This document shows, piece by piece, positions 1 through 10,457 of a stretch of DNA of 64,000 nucleotides. The stretch's first letter is position 1; every line of letters starts with the position of its first letter. The stretch is taken from positions 252,515 to 316,514 of the forward strand of contig NZ_PUJW01000002.1 in NCBI RefSeq assembly GCF_011189575.1, read 5' to 3'. Position numbers and translations under genes: made by a program. Under the pieces are notes generated by a model that saw nothing but the letters and a program-made list of their open reading frames with translations, had not been told where the DNA came from and searched no databases. This DNA is from Photorhabdus cinerea (GTDB taxonomy: Bacteria; Pseudomonadota; Gammaproteobacteria; Enterobacterales; Enterobacteriaceae).

Positions 1-2262
1 GGTGTCACGCAGCTTGAGAATATCCATGAAACCAATCCGCTTGAACGGAGCTACTTACGTTATCAGCAGGTTGAACGCTGGTTACAGCAAACCTTGCCGC
101 CTCTGCTTTTTTATCCGGTTACCTATACGACAGAACAACGTATGGCGAGGGAATATCAGCAGCAGGTTCCAGTTGATGTGTTCAATCCTGAGTCGATAGT
201 CACACGCTTGCTAACGCGTTTCCGGAATGCTGAAACACCGCAAAAACGACTATTGGTTTTACATTGGGCGCGTTTTATCAATATTGAACAGGCAATGGCG
301 CGCGGTGCTTCGCTGGAAACTTTACAACACATGCCTGCTTATTCTGCCTCACTATTAAGCGGTACCGATGATCCTTTACGGTCAGATCAGCGTGTGGCAT
401 TGCGTTTAGCGCAATATCGTCAAGGCAACGCACAGCAAGCGTTTGATCAATGGCGAGATGGATTGCAAACATTATTGGAAGATTCCAGCAACTGGCAGTG
501 GATTTTGGCGGATGAACAGCCAGTTGGAACGCACTCGCTAACATTGGCGGATTTCTGGCCACTGACGGGAGATGATGCCGCTAAGGCTAACGCGCGTATT
601 CGTGGCATTTATACTCAGGCAGGTGAACGGGATATTCAGGCTACATTGGACGAGTTGGCACTGGCTCTTAACAGACCAGAACTCTTTTCTCCTTTGCAAC
701 GCTCGTTTTATCAACAATATCAGAATCAGCGTCAGTCAGAATGGTTGGCGTTTGCTCAAACGATGCCACAAGCGGAAGGGTTGGTACGTGGCAAGAAAAA
801 CTGGCAAACACTGGTATTAGCAACCGGTCAGTATGGCAGTCCTTATATTGTTTTTCTGTCACGGCTGGAGAGTGATCTGTCCACAGTGAAGCAGGAAGAT
901 CGGCAGCCTTGGCTGCAAGCGCAGCAGCGTTTATGGCAACTGCATGGCTATGTGCAAAAAGGCAGCATGATGCAGCGTGTCTCGTTGGGGAACATTTCCT
1001 TACGCCAACGCATAATGTCATGGCTTGGTATTTCACCGCAGATCTCTGTGCAACTGGATGACAATACATTAACGCGCTATCGCGATTACCGGCAGGCCAT
1101 ACAGTTGAATAGCCAACGTGAATTACTCAGCGATATGGAAACTGAATCGTTAGTCAAAAATGCGTTGAGTGATGGGAAAGGGGAACTGAACGATAACGGT
1201 TTACGTACATTGTTTAATCGCTTCGCGCTGTGGCGTCATGAAACGGAAAGCAAGCAGAATGCAGGGGTAAATGAAACCTTGTGGCGACTCTATCAGGGTG
1301 ATGCCCATCTGGTACTGCGTTATGCCTTCTTAAGTGCCGCCAGCCGCTTGCAAACACAGTGGGAAAGTAAAGTGATCTGGCCGATGGAAAAATTAAGTGG
1401 ACAAGCGCTGTTCGATGGTCGGGAACTGAATGCTCGATTATATGAATACAGTAATGCATTTGTGCGGGATACGGCAGATTATGCGCTGGATATTCGTCCT
1501 GAAGGCATTAAGCGTCAGGAAATTGAAGGGGTGGCCTTTCCGTTTAGCGACAATTTCATTTTCTATATCAATAACTTGATTCAACCGAATAACATGCTTT
1601 CATCTACATCTGATATTCGTCGCCGTTTGCAAGAGAAGCTTACTTTGTTGGAAAACGAACATGAATTGGCAGCGGCACAGCAGGAACCAGAACAAGAGCA
1701 ATCGGCAGAAGTCGTGATGACTAGTCAGCCCGCGACGGCTAACCGGGGAGCACGGGTGTTGCCGGTTGGTAGTTCGGTGACATTGAGTTGTGATGATGGT
1801 GAACAACAACTCAGAAGTATGAATTTCAATGACAGCATGACCCTGCATTGGAATCCGGCATCATGCGGTAAGGTACAGATTGATGTGTATTTCCCCAGTT
1901 TTACGCTCAGTAAAAGCTACGTTGGTACTGATGGTTTGCTGCAATTTATACGTGCTTTCTCCCGTGGTGAACTGACACTGGCAGCACAAGCGTTCCCGCA
2001 GCGGCACAATGAATTAAGTGCACTGGGTATTAATAACATTACTGTGCGCTATCAGATAAGTGGAGAGAAAGCCGTTTCCTCATTGTATCAACAGTGGCAA
2101 CAACGTCAGCAACAACAAACAGTGCTGTTGGAACAACGCAACCGGCTGGATAGTCAGTTGTTGGATTTAAGTGAGCCGACAGTGGCGAAAGGCTCTCTTT
2201 CTACATTGCCGTTACAAATCACCACCTATTGGAATGAATTAAGGAAACCTAAAAGTGAGTAA
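1..2262 (+). CDS. tssM: T6SS TssM/IcmF-like inner-membrane protein, 3' part
   Basis: The reading frame is open from base 1, so the gene begins upstream of the window; about 753 C-terminal residues are present. No membrane segment remains, as expected for the periplasmic half of an IcmF/TssM protein, which joins TssL and TssJ in the T6SS membrane complex. The C-terminal part holds a beta-rich stretch (Ser-Met-Thr-Leu-His-Trp-Asn-Pro about 600 residues in) that resembles the WPG-containing region of TssM, and a Gln-rich helical tail. The stop overlaps the start of clpV by 8 bp, which supports a T6SS operon. The assignment rests on this context plus weak family resemblance; another large T6SS accessory protein is possible. 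Confidence 0.6.
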   Translation, partial: GVTQLENIHETNPLERSYLRYQQVERWLQQTLPPLLFYPVTYTTEQRMAREYQQQVPVDVFNPESIVTRLLTRFRNAETPQKRLLVLHWARFINIEQAMARGASLETLQHMPAYSASLLSGTDDPLRSDQRVALRLAQYRQGNAQQAFDQWRDGLQTLLEDSSNWQWILADEQPVGTHSLTLADFWPLTGDDAAKANARIRGIYTQAGERDIQATLDELALALNRPELFSPLQRSFYQQYQNQRQSEWLAFAQTMPQAEGLVRGKKNWQTLVLATGQYGSPYIVFLSRLESDLSTVKQEDRQPWLQAQQRLWQLHGYVQKGSMMQRVSLGNISLRQRIMSWLGISPQISVQLDDNTLTRYRDYRQAIQLNSQRELLSDMETESLVKNALSDGKGELNDNGLRTLFNRFALWRHETESKQNAGVNETLWRLYQGDAHLVLRYAFLSAASRLQTQWESKVIWPMEKLSGQALFDGRELNARLYEYSNAFVRDTADYALDIRPEGIKRQEIEGVAFPFSDNFIFYINNLIQPNNMLSSTSDIRRRLQEKLTLLENEHELAAAQQEPEQEQSAEVVMTSQPATANRGARVLPVGSSVTLSCDDGEQQLRSMNFNDSMTLHWNPASCGKVQIDVYFPSFTLSKSYVGTDGLLQFIRAFSRGELTLAAQAFPQRHNELSALGINNITVRYQISGEKAVSSLYQQWQQRQQQQTVLLEQRNRLDSQLLDLSEPTVAKGSLSTLPLQITTYWNELRKPKSE

Positions 2263-4825
2263 TTATCTGAAACAGATCGTGGGTAAATTAACGGTGGAAG
2301 CGCGTCAGTGTCTTGATGAGGCTGCTAGTTTAGCGGTACGGCGTACCCATCATGAAGTGGAAATTGAACATTTGCTGCTAGCTCTGTTTGAAAAACAGAT
2401 GCCGATGATGGAGCAGGTGTGTCATCACGGTGGTATTGATGCTATTGCGTTACTGAATGCTTGCCAGCGGTCGCTGACGCTATTGCGTAGCGGTAATCAT
2501 CGTCCGCCAGTATTCTCTACTAATTTGACCGAGTGGCTGGAACAGTCCTGGATGTACGCCAGCACTCGCTCTCACTTGGGATCGTTGCAGATTACGGCTC
2601 AGGCGTTGATTGTGGCATTGTTAGTGAACCCGTCACTGCAACATTCACTCACATCGGAGCTACAACAGATGTTACAGGGTAACATTGATGCGATAGAACA
2701 GTGGTTGTGTACACAGGTACATACAGAACCGCAGCAAATGACGGCTGCCAGGGATAATACGCAATCCGCACTGGCTCAGTATGCTCATCATCTGACGCAG
2801 GCGGCACGTGATAACAAATTGGACCCGGTATTGGGACGAGAACCGGAGATTCGTCAATTAATTGACGTGCTGTTGCGTCGTCGTCAAAACAATCCATTGT
2901 TGACCGGTGAAGCAGGTGTCGGCAAGACGGCTCTGATAGAGGGGCTTGCTCAACGTATTATCGATGGTCGTGTGCCGAACGTGCTGACGCAAGCCGAATT
3001 ATTCACACTGGATATAGGGTTGTTACAGGCAGGTGCTAGTGTGAAAGGCGAGTTTGAAAGCCGCCTGCAAAACTTATTAGATGAGGTGAAGGAATATCCT
3101 GCACCCGTGATTTTGTTTATTGATGAAGCTCATACTCTGATTGGCGCTGGTGGTCAAGCCGGACAAAATGATGCGGCCAATTTGTTGAAACCGGCATTGG
3201 CACGGGGTGAATTGCGGGCGATCGCTGCAACTACCTGGGCCGAATATAAGAAATACTTTGAAAAAGACGCAGCGTTAGCGCGTCGTTTTCAGGTGATTAA
3301 AGTTGAAGAGCCTTCTCTGGAACTGGCGACAGCGATGTTACGTGCCATAACACCGGCTATGGAAAAACATCATGGAGTTAAGGTACTCGCAGAGGCGGTA
3401 ACAGAAGCTGTTACATTAGCTAGCCGTTATATCAGTGGGCGTCAGTTGCCGGATAAATCAGTCAGCCTGTTGGATAGCGCCTGCGCCCGTGTCTCAGTTT
3501 CACAGACTGACGAACCGGCGCCTATTGAAGATCTACGTGCCATGCTGACAAACATTGCTACCGAACAGGAAGCATTATTACGTGAAGGTGGTCATGAAAC
3601 TCAGTTAAAGAAATTGGCACAACGTCGGGCCGAATTACAGGCGTCACTGGAAGAAATTTTACCGGAATATCATGTTCAGCGTCAGTTAGTGAATGACATC
3701 CTCGCCTGCGAAGAACATGACGAACGGCTACCCGGATTGAGAGCAGAACTGCATCAACGCCATCGTCAACATGCCTATGTATTTGACTGTGTTGATGCAG
3801 CTTGCGTAGCGGATATTGTTGCGGGTTGGACGGGAATACCGCTTGGCCGGATGGTGGAAAATGAGCGTGATGTACTGCGTCAGCTTGAAACGCGCCTCGG
3901 TCAGCGAGTTATGGGACAAGATCATGCGCTCAGTCAGATAGCCTGTCAAATTCGAATTGCCAAAGCGCAACTGGCCGATCCGGTCAAGCCTACTGGAGTA
4001 TTTATGCTTGCAGGTCCTTCAGGTGTTGGGAAAACGGAAACCGCTCTGGCATTAGCGCATGAATTCTATGGTGGTGAACATCATATGATCACGATCAATA
4101 TGTCGGAATATCAAGAAGCTCATTCGGTTTCTGGCCTGAAAGGTTCTCCTCCAGGGTATGTCGGTTATGGACAAGGTGGTGTGTTGACCGAAGCGGTTCG
4201 GCGTCAGCCTTACAGTGTGGTACTACTTGATGAAGTGGAGAAGGCGCATCCTGATGTGTTGGAGTTGTTCTTTCAGGTGTTTGATAAGGGCATGATGGAA
4301 GATGCAGAAGGACAACAGATTAATTTCCGCAATACGTTGATTATTCTTACCACTAATGCGGCATCGGATTTGGTAATGCGGGCAGCGATGCATGGGGTAA
4401 AAGAGCAGGGAGAAAATCGTCCGGCAACACTTGAAGATGTTCAGGAGGTTATCCGACCAGAACTGCAACGGATTTTTACTCCCGCATTTTTAGGTCGTTT
4501 GCAGGTTATTCCTTATTTGCCGGTACATGGTGAAGTTCTGCATGCCATTGTGCGTCATAAACTGAATAAAGTTGTGGAGCGTTATCGTCAGGCAACTCAG
4601 TGTGAACTGCACTATAGCGATGTGCTGGTGGATTTTATCGCTGAAGGGTGTCGGATTGCCGAAAGTGGGGCACGTGAAATTGATAACTTGTTAATGCAGT
4701 TTGTTCTACCGTTGTTATCGGATCAATTGCTGCTGGGAGATACGCCAGTGAATGAAGATGTTTGGCTGGATGTTATGGACGATCAGGTCCAGTTATTGTC
4801 AGACAAAACTGAACTATCACCATAG
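2255..4825 (+). CDS. tssH: T6SS sheath-disassembly AAA+ ATPase ClpV
   Basis: An 856-residue class of Hsp100/ClpB relatives that unfolds and recycles the contracted TssB/TssC sheath in the cytoplasm. Two AAA+ modules are visible: Walker A GEAGVGKT near residue 218 with Walker B LFIDEAHT, and a second Walker A GPSGVGKT near residue 587 with Walker B VVLLDEVEKAHP. An N-terminal Clp repeat region begins at EARQCLDEAASLAVRRTHHEVEIEHLL-type sequence typical of ClpV. Length matches ClpV rather than ClpB, whose middle domain is longer. It overlaps the preceding tssM-like gene. A 64-85 bp gap separates it from the signalling genes, so those may have their own promoter. Confidence 0.93.
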   Translation: MSNYLKQIVGKLTVEARQCLDEAASLAVRRTHHEVEIEHLLLALFEKQMPMMEQVCHHGGIDAIALLNACQRSLTLLRSGNHRPPVFSTNLTEWLEQSWMYASTRSHLGSLQITAQALIVALLVNPSLQHSLTSELQQMLQGNIDAIEQWLCTQVHTEPQQMTAARDNTQSALAQYAHHLTQAARDNKLDPVLGREPEIRQLIDVLLRRRQNNPLLTGEAGVGKTALIEGLAQRIIDGRVPNVLTQAELFTLDIGLLQAGASVKGEFESRLQNLLDEVKEYPAPVILFIDEAHTLIGAGGQAGQNDAANLLKPALARGELRAIAATTWAEYKKYFEKDAALARRFQVIKVEEPSLELATAMLRAITPAMEKHHGVKVLAEAVTEAVTLASRYISGRQLPDKSVSLLDSACARVSVSQTDEPAPIEDLRAMLTNIATEQEALLREGGHETQLKKLAQRRAELQASLEEILPEYHVQRQLVNDILACEEHDERLPGLRAELHQRHRQHAYVFDCVDAACVADIVAGWTGIPLGRMVENERDVLRQLETRLGQRVMGQDHALSQIACQIRIAKAQLADPVKPTGVFMLAGPSGVGKTETALALAHEFYGGEHHMITINMSEYQEAHSVSGLKGSPPGYVGYGQGGVLTEAVRRQPYSVVLLDEVEKAHPDVLELFFQVFDKGMMEDAEGQQINFRNTLIILTTNAASDLVMRAAMHGVKEQGENRPATLEDVQEVIRPELQRIFTPAFLGRLQVIPYLPVHGEVLHAIVRHKLNKVVERYRQATQCELHYSDVLVDFIAEGCRIAESGAREIDNLLMQFVLPLLSDQLLLGDTPVNEDVWLDVMDDQVQLLSDKTELSP

Positions 4826-4880
4826 AATATTATCAACTTAGCGTAAGAAGCTGCCCTCTCTGCTATTATTATCTTATGAT

Positions 4881-4896
4881 GTAACATCAGTGTTAC
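4881..4896. promoter_or_regulatory. Inverted repeat before the MASE1 gene
   Basis: GTAACA and TGTTAC flank TCAG, giving a perfect 6-bp inverted repeat. It lies 14 bp before the ATG at 4911 and overlaps the possible GTG start at 4890. It may be an operator for the regulatory genes that follow; no protein can be assigned to it. Confidence 0.3.
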
Positions 4897-4910
4897 GGAA
4901 TGAGATCCTG

Positions 4911-6149
4911 ATGAAAATGAAAAAGATAGTGGTCTTTTGGTTTGCTTTTACGCTAGTTAATTTTGCGCTGGCACTGCTAAGTTTGCAAGTGCGTGATGTC
5001 TGGAGCCTGTCGTCATTGGTGTGGTTTCCGGCAGGTTTGTTGCAAGGCATTTTTTGCGCCAGGGCGCCCCGGTACTGGCCTGTCTGGTTAATAACGGGGG
5101 CGTTGATTTCTCTGACCGCGAGCCAATGGTATGGCAGACCAGTAAGTGTATCGTTGATATTTGCTTGCATCAATGTCGTGATGTTGGTAGTGACGGGGCT
5201 AATCTGGCAATTTTTTTACGGTGTAATGTGGGCGCCAAAACGAGCAAGGGACATCTTTAATCTGACAGTGCTTTGCTCATTAAGCGGAATTATTGAGCGA
5301 TTTGTTGCGAAGTTGGTACTTCATTTATTGGATTACCCTACCGATATATCCATTTCATTACCGATTGTCGTAGGTTCTGTGTTGAGTTATCTGCCGTTTA
5401 CGTTTTTTGTTATTTCTTGCATCACCTACGAGAAAAGCCGGACCAGAGATAGGAGAGTCTATGGTTTATGGCTAGTGGCTTTGTTGGTTATGGCAGCGTT
5501 GTTTACCAGCCCGCCACCTGAAACCGGGAAAATACAATGGCAAGGAGTAGTGCTCATGTTTTCCTTCAGTTTGCCGATGCTACTAGCGTTAAGTGGCGAT
5601 TTATTGGTATTAGGCAGCTTCTTATCTTTATGTACGCTAGGGGTTGTAAGTGCAACCATTTTTGGTTTTGGGCCATTTTCATCTCCATCAATGAACCTTC
5701 AACAGAATGTACAAATGGCGGCATGGTACAGTACCGCGTTTACCTTGCCTGCGTTACTATGCTGTAGCTGTTTATATAACGCAATCAATGCATTGCATCG
5801 TCGTAAAGCGCGTTTTTTGCTAATGAAGATGATGCTGGAACAAGAACAGATTAATTGTTTTCGATTAAGTGCCGATGGGCGCTTGTACTGGCATCATGAT
5901 TCGGCCTGGATGCGGTGTGGAAAGGCGCCTGTCTACTGGTCACAGTTGATGGCTTGGGTGCATAAGGAGGATAGACAGAAAATTGAACAGCTTAAAAGTT
6001 CAGTTTCTTTGATACCACAGATGTTAAAAGTACGAATTGCTGATGGCAAAGGTGAATTTAACCAGGTCATCATCGCCTTGATCGTTCATGTAGGAGAAAA
6101 TGCCGGTTTTATTGAAGGAACGATGCGTGAAATAGCGGATAAAAAATAA
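4911..6149 (+). CDS. MASE1-domain membrane sensor protein
   Basis: A polytopic inner-membrane protein of 412 residues from the ATG at 4911; a GTG at 4890 would add seven. The first about 300 residues form eight or so hydrophobic segments with the MASE1-like opening (LSSLVWFPAGLLQG), a sensory module found N-terminal to kinases and cyclases. The C-terminal about 110 residues (RLSADGRLYWHHDSAW and onwards) look like a PAS-type cytosolic fold, and no kinase or GGDEF motif is present. It precedes a response regulator and a BvgS-like kinase on the same strand (17 and 4 bp gaps), so it probably feeds signals into that system. The input signal is unknown. Confidence 0.75.
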   Translation: MKMKKIVVFWFAFTLVNFALALLSLQVRDVWSLSSLVWFPAGLLQGIFCARAPRYWPVWLITGALISLTASQWYGRPVSVSLIFACINVVMLVVTGLIWQFFYGVMWAPKRARDIFNLTVLCSLSGIIERFVAKLVLHLLDYPTDISISLPIVVGSVLSYLPFTFFVISCITYEKSRTRDRRVYGLWLVALLVMAALFTSPPPETGKIQWQGVVLMFSFSLPMLLALSGDLLVLGSFLSLCTLGVVSATIFGFGPFSSPSMNLQQNVQMAAWYSTAFTLPALLCCSCLYNAINALHRRKARFLLMKMMLEQEQINCFRLSADGRLYWHHDSAWMRCGKAPVYWSQLMAWVHKEDRQKIEQLKSSVSLIPQMLKVRIADGKGEFNQVIIALIVHVGENAGFIEGTMREIADKK

Positions 6150-6165
6150 TATGGAGAAATAACCT

Positions 6166-6792
6166 ATGTCAAGACGAGTCATTATTGCTGACGATCATCC
6201 AGTATTTTTATTAGGACTGCGTACGTTATTGGCTACATTGCCCGAGAATTATCAGGTTGTGGGGGAAGCACATGATGTTACCGCACTTTTCTCTCTGCTG
6301 GAGGAAAAAGAGGCGGATATGCTGATTACGGATTTTAATATGCCAGGTGATAACCAGATCGATGGTCTGAGGATGATTAGCCGGATACGTGAGCAGTATC
6401 CAAACTTGCCTATTGTGGTGATCACGATGATTAGTGACCGGAAGATAGTTGCTTCGTTGATTGATTACAAAGTGAAAGCGATTTTAAACAAAAACAGTCT
6501 GTCTCACGAGCTAGTGAAAGGGTTGTACAGCACAACGGGACATGATGAGCCTTATTTAAGTAAGCAATTTCTCGAATCTCCAGGTGAGGAAGTTGTAAAA
6601 GCACTCACCGGCAAAGAGCTGGAAGTGATTAAATTATTGGGCCAAGGGTTGAGTGTGAATGATATCGCAGCGCGTTTGTACCGTACTAAACAGACGATCA
6701 GTGCACAAAAAATCAGCGCGATGAAAAAGCTGGGATTAGACAATGAAGCCGCTCTTTATAATTATTTGCATCAGGTTGGATTGGGATTGTAA
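6166..6792 (+). CDS. LuxR/FixJ-family response regulator (BvgA/EvgA-like)
   Basis: A 208-residue DNA-binding response regulator. The receiver domain covers about residues 4-125 with the acidic pocket at D9/D10 and the phosphoacceptor D56 (LITDFNMPGD). A LuxR-type helix-turn-helix follows at about residues 143-205 (LTGKELEVIKLLGQGLSVNDIA). A GGAG-type RBS (tatggagaaataacct) supports the ATG. It lies between the MASE1 protein and the hybrid kinase that should phosphorylate it; the two following genes are 3 bp apart, so they are co-transcribed. Targets are unknown. The nearby T6SS is one candidate by position only. Confidence 0.9.
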   Translation: MSRRVIIADDHPVFLLGLRTLLATLPENYQVVGEAHDVTALFSLLEEKEADMLITDFNMPGDNQIDGLRMISRIREQYPNLPIVVITMISDRKIVASLIDYKVKAILNKNSLSHELVKGLYSTTGHDEPYLSKQFLESPGEEVVKALTGKELEVIKLLGQGLSVNDIAARLYRTKQTISAQKISAMKKLGLDNEAALYNYLHQVGLGL

Positions 6793-6795
6793 CAA

Positions 6796-9700
6796 ATGAA
6801 AGGTTGGTGGAACGAACCTCGATGGGTAGCTATATTGTTACTCTTGTTGCCATTATCTGGCTGGAGTCTCAATCTGTTTGAATACCATAATGCGCAAGAT
6901 CTGCCTTCAGGCGGACTGCCGGTGGAATTTTATTCGAACGTCGTCACTCAGGAGTTTGTTCTATTACCTGTCAAAGAACACGAAATTCTGGCGCCGCGTT
7001 TCCCAACACTAAAAGTCGGCATTCTTTGTTGTATTGGGGCGCCATTGGTTATCCATCGTTGGGATGGCAAGCTGGAAGGGATTTATGCTGATTATCTTCG
7101 CCTGATTGAAACTGTGTTAAAAAGGCCGGTGGAGGTACGTTTGTTTGGTAACTGGGCATCCGCCTATGAAGCATTGCAGCGTGGAGATATTCAGCTGTTA
7201 TCGCATTCTGCCTCATCACGGTCGGGAAATAGGAACGATGATACTTACCCGATTCTGGTGCAGCCGCTAGCCCTGATTGTGCGTAAAGAACAAGTGAACA
7301 TGCCATTTGACAAAATGAATATTATGGCAGCACCAGGCAGTAACCCGAATGTCATTAAGCAATTGAGCAAATATTACCGCAGCGTTTTAGTGGCGAAAAA
7401 TCAACAGGAGGCGATTCAGGCGGTGGTGGATGGTCAAGTGGATGCTTATTTGGATGGTCAAAGCCAGATTGCCTATTTGCTGGCTTTTCGTCCATTTAGC
7501 GGGCTGACCTACCGTCGGGATCTTTCGCAGGGAGAACGGTACGATTTTCTTGGTCACAACGGTGATGATATGGTTGAAACGATCAATCTCATTCTGACCG
7601 CAATTCCCCATGAGATAAGAAATAAGGTTTATCAACGTTGGGTTTCTGGGTTGGCTCTGGGAAATAATAACGACACTGCGATCTTTTCACCACGAGAAAA
7701 AGCCTGGATTAAAAAGAATCCTGTTGTCAATGTCGCCACCAGTCGTACAGCACCACCTTATTCATTCTTAGATAAAAATGGGGAAATTACAGGGCTGGAT
7801 ATCGATATTTTACGTCTGATAGGCGAGAAAAGCGGCATCACCTTTAATTTTATTCCGGCAGATGGTGCTGTGGGGGTCAAAAAGCTGTTAAAAAACGGTG
7901 AAGCTCAAATGACTTCTTTGGTCAATACACCAGAGCGTAGCCGTTGGCTCTCTTTCAGCCATCCTTATGGTACGGTGGAATGGGTAATGATTACCCGCAA
8001 TGAGCGTAATGCGCCTTATGAATTTGAGCAACTTAAGCACCACCGGGTCGCTGTTCAGCGCGATCATGCACTAATGTCAGTATTGAAGCAGTATCCGGAT
8101 ATTTCCGTCGTGGAAGTTGACAATGTGATGAAAGGCGTTGATATGGTACTGGCCGGGGCAGCGGATGCAACCTTTGATAGCTTGATTAGTGCTGATTATC
8201 TACAGGCAAGCCACTATGGTTCTAATATTTCTATTCAATTCTTTAGGGATTCCTTACAACCAGAACAGTACGCCATCCTACCTTCCTATCCTCAATTAGT
8301 TAGCATATTGAATAAAAGCATTGATGCACTACCTCCAAATGAGCTACGTGTGTTGCGCTTGAAATGGTTATCTATGGCGAATGTAACTCCCTATGGTGAC
8401 AATAAAATCTCTCCTTGGGTGAAGTTGTGGGGAGGGGCGTTATTTGTGATTGCATTGAGTTCAGCCTTTTGGGGGAGCTATCTTGCACACCAAATCAGAC
8501 GCCGTAAAAAGGCGGAAAATAACTTACAGAATTTGCTGGCATACTGGGAAACGTTATTTAATAACATTCCTACGCCTATGTTTGTCTGTGATCCAACGAT
8601 GTGCATTACGGCAGCGAACCTCTATTTCCGGCGCGAAATGAGCCCGATAGAGTCTGATGTGATTGGCCGCAGTCTTTTTTCTCTCTGTTTCTTAGATCCT
8701 GATGATGAACAAGAGATCAGTATGATTTTCTTACGTTGTCTGGAGGGGGAACTGGCACATTTTTCTGACCGCAGCATTGTGGCACGAGGCAGAGACAAAC
8801 ATGTTTATTTATGGCTTGAAAGTTACCGAAATACCGAAGGCATTGTTCAGGGAATCATTGGTGGTTGGTTTGATGTCACTGAGCGTAAATTGCTAGCGCA
8901 AGAGTTGCGTCAGGAGCGCGATAAAGCTGAACTCGCCAGTTTGGAAAAATCAGATTTTCTGGCACACATGAGCCATGAGATCCGCACTCCTTTGCAAGCG
9001 ATTATCGGTATTCTCGATTTGGAAGTAAAACAGCAAACTCAGTCATCCGCACCATTACATATCGCGTGGCATGCCGCTATGTCCTTACAGGGAATAATTG
9101 GTGATGTGCTGGATTTCTCCAAGATAGAAGCTGGACGCATGGTGCTGAATCTAAAGCCAGAATCATTGCAGGAAGTTTTGGAAAGTTGTGCGGCGACGTT
9201 TAGCCATCGAGCGAAGGAGAAGGGGCTGTATTTCACCCGGCAGTTCGATTTGCCATCTGAATATTATCATCTGCTGGATGCTACACGTGTCACCCAGATA
9301 GTTAATAATCTGCTGGGTAATGCGATTAAATTTACTGAACAGGGTGGTGTGCGGATCAGCACTAGCTATCAGCATATTGCGGACAGTAATCGAGATGAAA
9401 TTACGCTGGTGGTTGCAGATACCGGTTGCGGTATCCCGGAAACCCTGTATGAGGCTGTTTTATTGCCCTACGTACAGGTGACGCAGAATAGTGGTGGTAA
9501 AACCGGTACTGGGTTGGGATTACCTATCTCTGTACAGTTAGTTGAATTAATGGGGGGAAGCCTAAAAATCACTGGAGTACCCAGTGGTGGTGCACAGGTA
9601 ACCGTGGTATTACCGCTTATGCGTAGTACGATTGAGAAGGAAACCGCGAGTGAAAGAACTGAAAATATTGGCACGGAGATTAATGAACCACTGAATATCC

Positions 9701-10404
9701 TGGTGGTTGATGACTTACCAGCCAATTTACAGGTACTGTCATTACAGCTAGCGCCATCGGGCCATCGTGTTGTATTGGCTGAAAGCGGTGAACAGGCCAT
9801 GAACCTGATGGAAGATGGGTATTTCGACATTGTGCTGACAGATTGCCAGATGCCGGTGATGAATGGTTACGAGCTGACTCAGTTACTGAGAAAACATGAA
9901 CGGCTGCGGCAATTACCGCCGTTCATTATTCTGGGGTGTACCGCGAATGCGTTTTCTACCGAGCAGGCACGTTGCCTGGAGGCGGGAATGGATGGTGTAT
10001 TGATTAAGCCGCTGGTGCAAAGCAAGTTACTGGCAGAAATTACGCGTTATTACCGACAAGTCAATGATGAAGCAACGCTCCAGCTTGATGAGATTCAAAC
10101 GTTGGCTCAGCAAGATATGACGGTAGAGCGTCAATTACTCAGTGCGATACAGAAGGGGATGGTGGAAGATATTTCAGAGCTGAGACAACAGGAAAATCAA
10201 CAACTCCATGAAAAAGTTGCACATCATGCACATCGTATGAAAGGCGCTTTTGCTCTGATGCGATATCAGCAGGGAATACGTGTCTGTCTGCGTATTGAAA
10301 AAGGCGAATGTTGTGATGAGAAAACAGTTGCCGTTTTGTTGACTCGTGCGGAACATTTCCAACGGCAGATCGAGCAGCGATTGGAAATGTTGCAAGATGA
10401 GTAA
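6796..10404 (+). CDS. BvgS/EvgS-like unorthodox hybrid histidine kinase
   Basis: A 1202-residue inner-membrane sensor kinase. Order seen: signal/membrane anchor (1-25), two periplasmic Venus-flytrap solute-binding domains (about 70-285 and 310-540, the second opening VNVATSRTAPPYSFLDKNGEITGLDIDI), a membrane segment (about 548-568), a PAS domain (about 580-700), HisKA with H727 in FLAHMSHEIRTPLQ, an ATPase domain, a receiver with D1016 (VLTDCQMPVMNGYEL) and a C-terminal HPt domain with H1146 (AHRMKGAFALM). This is the full BvgS/EvgS phosphorelay layout with all phosphoacceptor residues kept. The partner is the response regulator immediately upstream. Confidence 0.93.
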   Translation: MKGWWNEPRWVAILLLLLPLSGWSLNLFEYHNAQDLPSGGLPVEFYSNVVTQEFVLLPVKEHEILAPRFPTLKVGILCCIGAPLVIHRWDGKLEGIYADYLRLIETVLKRPVEVRLFGNWASAYEALQRGDIQLLSHSASSRSGNRNDDTYPILVQPLALIVRKEQVNMPFDKMNIMAAPGSNPNVIKQLSKYYRSVLVAKNQQEAIQAVVDGQVDAYLDGQSQIAYLLAFRPFSGLTYRRDLSQGERYDFLGHNGDDMVETINLILTAIPHEIRNKVYQRWVSGLALGNNNDTAIFSPREKAWIKKNPVVNVATSRTAPPYSFLDKNGEITGLDIDILRLIGEKSGITFNFIPADGAVGVKKLLKNGEAQMTSLVNTPERSRWLSFSHPYGTVEWVMITRNERNAPYEFEQLKHHRVAVQRDHALMSVLKQYPDISVVEVDNVMKGVDMVLAGAADATFDSLISADYLQASHYGSNISIQFFRDSLQPEQYAILPSYPQLVSILNKSIDALPPNELRVLRLKWLSMANVTPYGDNKISPWVKLWGGALFVIALSSAFWGSYLAHQIRRRKKAENNLQNLLAYWETLFNNIPTPMFVCDPTMCITAANLYFRREMSPIESDVIGRSLFSLCFLDPDDEQEISMIFLRCLEGELAHFSDRSIVARGRDKHVYLWLESYRNTEGIVQGIIGGWFDVTERKLLAQELRQERDKAELASLEKSDFLAHMSHEIRTPLQAIIGILDLEVKQQTQSSAPLHIAWHAAMSLQGIIGDVLDFSKIEAGRMVLNLKPESLQEVLESCAATFSHRAKEKGLYFTRQFDLPSEYYHLLDATRVTQIVNNLLGNAIKFTEQGGVRISTSYQHIADSNRDEITLVVADTGCGIPETLYEAVLLPYVQVTQNSGGKTGTGLGLPISVQLVELMGGSLKITGVPSGGAQVTVVLPLMRSTIEKETASERTENIGTEINEPLNILVVDDLPANLQVLSLQLAPSGHRVVLAESGEQAMNLMEDGYFDIVLTDCQMPVMNGYELTQLLRKHERLRQLPPFIILGCTANAFSTEQARCLEAGMDGVLIKPLVQSKLLAEITRYYRQVNDEATLQLDEIQTLAQQDMTVERQLLSAIQKGMVEDISELRQQENQQLHEKVAHHAHRMKGAFALMRYQQGIRVCLRIEKGECCDEKTVAVLLTRAEHFQRQIEQRLEMLQDE

Positions 10405-10457
10405 AATACTATTATGGGAACCTTATTTTGAAGTTGATCTAAATTTAAATCAACCAA

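Noticed and set aside
4890..4910. GTG start for the MASE1 gene
   Set aside because: The GTG overlaps the inverted repeat and has no RBS; ATG 4911 gives a normal MKMKK opening.
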